64,000 nucleotides of DNA from Athripsodes cinereus (Eukaryota > Arthropoda > Insecta > Trichoptera > Leptoceridae), in NCBI GenBank assembly GCA_947579605.1, contig OX388312.1:18065313-18129312 (forward strand), in the 5' to 3' direction. The notes below the pieces were generated by a model. It saw nothing but the letters and a program-made list of their open reading frames with translations, was not told the DNA's origin and made no database searches. The position numbers and the translations under genes are program-made. Shown in pieces: positions 61,760-64,000 of the stretch; the first letter of the stretch is position 1, and every line of letters begins with the position of its first letter.

Positions 61760-64000
61760 TTTCTTACATTCAAATTGAATATTATCCTATTACATGGTAA
61801 GTTGGAAATAACTTTAAGTTTCAATTTGAAGTAAATAAGTTTTTGCAGAGAAAGTAAATAAAATTGGCAAAAATTTCTCAAAGGATTTTTGGATAAAAAG
61901 AACATGAAACTTTAAAGATCTTATTTTTTTCTACAGACCAATATACACATTTTACATACCTACATATTTATATTAGCGAATTATATAAATGCCTATGACG
62001 CAATACATAGTCAAAACTCAAACACCTGCAAGTATTTTTCAAAATGAGAAATTCAGCAAATATCTACAAAACTAAAACGTTTTAAATAATTCCCAAAATG
62101 ATAAAAATACTTAAATTTATTTTACATTGTCAACTGTTTTAGTGCTTTATTTTTTCCTAACGATATATGGATTGGCTGTTTCCAGTTTATATGATCAAGT
62201 CAAGTTTATTACAAGTATTAAAAATGAACATGAGTAGGTTTAAAAATGATATAATACATAGTAACCTATAGTTACATTAAAATTTAAAATACATATGGTT
62301 AACTTAGTTTACAAAATAAAATACACATTATACGCAAATAAATAACGTAAATAGCGTAATATTTACCACGGTTATCGACAACGGTCAATAACTCATGTGA
62401 ATTCCATAAAAATAATATTAATGTATCACATTACGGCATGTTAATACGGTGTTATAAATATATGTGAAATTATATCTACTGTTCTAACTCGAAATTAATA
62501 CAATACCGTAATCAATTCAACATATATGTATGTAGATAATAACGTTAGGCCGACCGCACATTTTTCAACCAAGTATTTGATCAAATAATGATGTTGAAAT
62601 ATACCTACCACTTAGAGCCCACTGTCGTCCGAAAGCCAATAGGTCATCTAAATATGAGTTGGTGATACTTCTTTACAAAACTGGTAGTTTTGATCCCCAT
62701 TACCAGTGCAGCAGAGCTTAAAGCGTTCTCATAAAGGTTCATAAGTATTAAGGACTTTTTTGGCTCAGAAGTCTGTTCACGACAATCACAAACAAATGTA
62801 ATATAATATTTTTTGTCGAAAAGTATATATATTTGAAAAGTATTTGAAAAAAATCACGACTTTTTATCAAATAAGTAGGTATGGTTGTTTTGTCTACAGA
62901 GTTTTGTCAAGAAACTTTTGACAGAGTCTGAATAATATGTTGTCCAACAATAATAATTGATTTGTAATTGTATACGCTCAACTAAGCTAAGAGATATGTA
63001 AGTAAACGGAGTCTTCCCACGTGTATGATAGTTTTTGATTATTATAATATTGTGTATATATTTTTAACGTATTATTTATTTACTATGAGATACAGGTGTC
63101 TTAACGATTATTACTTACTATTAGTTTAGAAGCGTAGGCTTGAAATCCTATATGCAATATATCACGATAATTTCATTTTAAATATTATTATTCCATCCCA
63201 CACGTTCTTAACAAGTAATCTTAATTAAATCTTTTTTACTATTTGTTTGAGTGGTGGTTTTTATCACATATTTGGATATGGATGCCTCAAATTCAAATTA
63301 TTTAACTCCGTGTTGTTGTTATTTTATTAATAAAAAAGTGAATAAATAAAATATAAAATAAACTGCATAAATATTAAAAGGGGGTAGAATAAAAGTATAA
63401 CTAAATAATTTATACTTTTAATTAGGCGAGTATATCACATTGAAGATTTCATCACAAGTTTCATATGTAAGTAGATACTATGTCTGTTTGACTGTCTAAC
63501 TAGCTATCTCTAAAGTATACCTTGATGAAAGGAAAAACTTTGCTCATTTATTTATTCATGAAATAATGTAATCGAAACCTTACTTATAGAGATTATTTAA
63601 AATTTTCATGAATACATTTTTACGTATCATTTCATAATTTTCCAATTAGCAGCTTGTATTCATAATTTATATTTAAGCATTAAGTCGAAATAACTATAAT
63701 CTCTACTTGCGAGTGAGTTGTCACCAAAGACATTATGCATAACAAAAATGTGCCTTTCTTTGAAAAAACGTGCCAATTGAAATAATAATTGCTAGAGAGC
63801 TGTCCCTTTCCAACACCTGGTTATACTCACCATAATTATAAGATTTTATTATGTATTGGCAATATGTTCATGTAAAAGGGATACCACTCTAACAGTTACT
63901 ATCTCCGTGGTACGCTTTATTTATTCATAGAAATATAAACCTAATTGCGATGGAGGAAAGCATAATTATAGTTTTGCTTAAATTTGGTAAAAAAGTGTGC
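61760..64000. other. Gene-free AT-rich stretch
   Basis: No gene or clear repeat supported. A few short inverted and simple AT repeats only. Confidence 0.35.

Overview
This window is AT-rich, intron-rich and retroelement-rich eukaryotic DNA, almost certainly from an insect. The reasons are clip-domain serine protease genes with GT-AG introns, several clades of non-LTR retrotransposon tails, a Penelope-type GIY-YIG fragment, a hAT-type MITE and an LTR retrotransposon. Frequent GTAGGTACCTAC-like words recall Lepidoptera, but I cannot fix the order from this sequence. No bacterial-style operon, tRNA, rRNA or CRISPR array was seen.

Layout. 1-4.8 kb is intergenic DNA with LINE and SINE-like debris, including a CR1/L2-type reverse-transcriptase tail. 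4.86-22.47 kb is the functional core: three tandem, same-strand (minus) copies of one clip-domain serine protease gene, spaced about 6.54 kb apart. Each has nine coding exons with identical exon lengths (73, 123, 63, 149, 119, 159, 101, 179 and 168 nt; 1134 nt in all) and an intact 377-residue reading frame. The intron between exons 7 and 8 uses a GC-AG splice pair in every copy. 22.5-33.8 kb is gene-poor: a five-unit 126-bp tandem repeat, a 56-bp minisatellite, three related LINE tails and a dispersed repeat family. 34.4-34.9 kb may be a noncoding first exon of a plus-strand gene whose long intron would fill much of the right side (weak inference). 37.77-42.88 kb is a complete 5.1-kb LTR retrotransposon with two 649-bp LTRs that I read as identical, a 4-bp target duplication and no recognisable pol. 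43-64 kb holds no convincing host gene. It contains a hAT MITE with a perfect 8-bp target duplication (48.3 kb), a foldback element (44.7 kb), an RTE-like reverse-transcriptase fragment (56.4-57.5 kb) and further LINE tails (59.2 and 61.5 kb).

How it works together. The three proteases are predicted secreted zymogens: signal peptide, six-Cys clip domain, linker and trypsin-like catalytic domain. Such proteins act in haemolymph cascades for melanisation, Toll activation or clotting. The array has been reshaped by unequal duplication, transposon insertion (copies 1 and 2 share insertions that copy 3 lacks) and apparent gene conversion. The catalytic domains are nearly uniform, while the few coding differences lie mostly in the signal peptide, clip, linker and activation site. 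The P1 residue of the activation site is Ser in copies 1 and 2 and Phe in copy 3.
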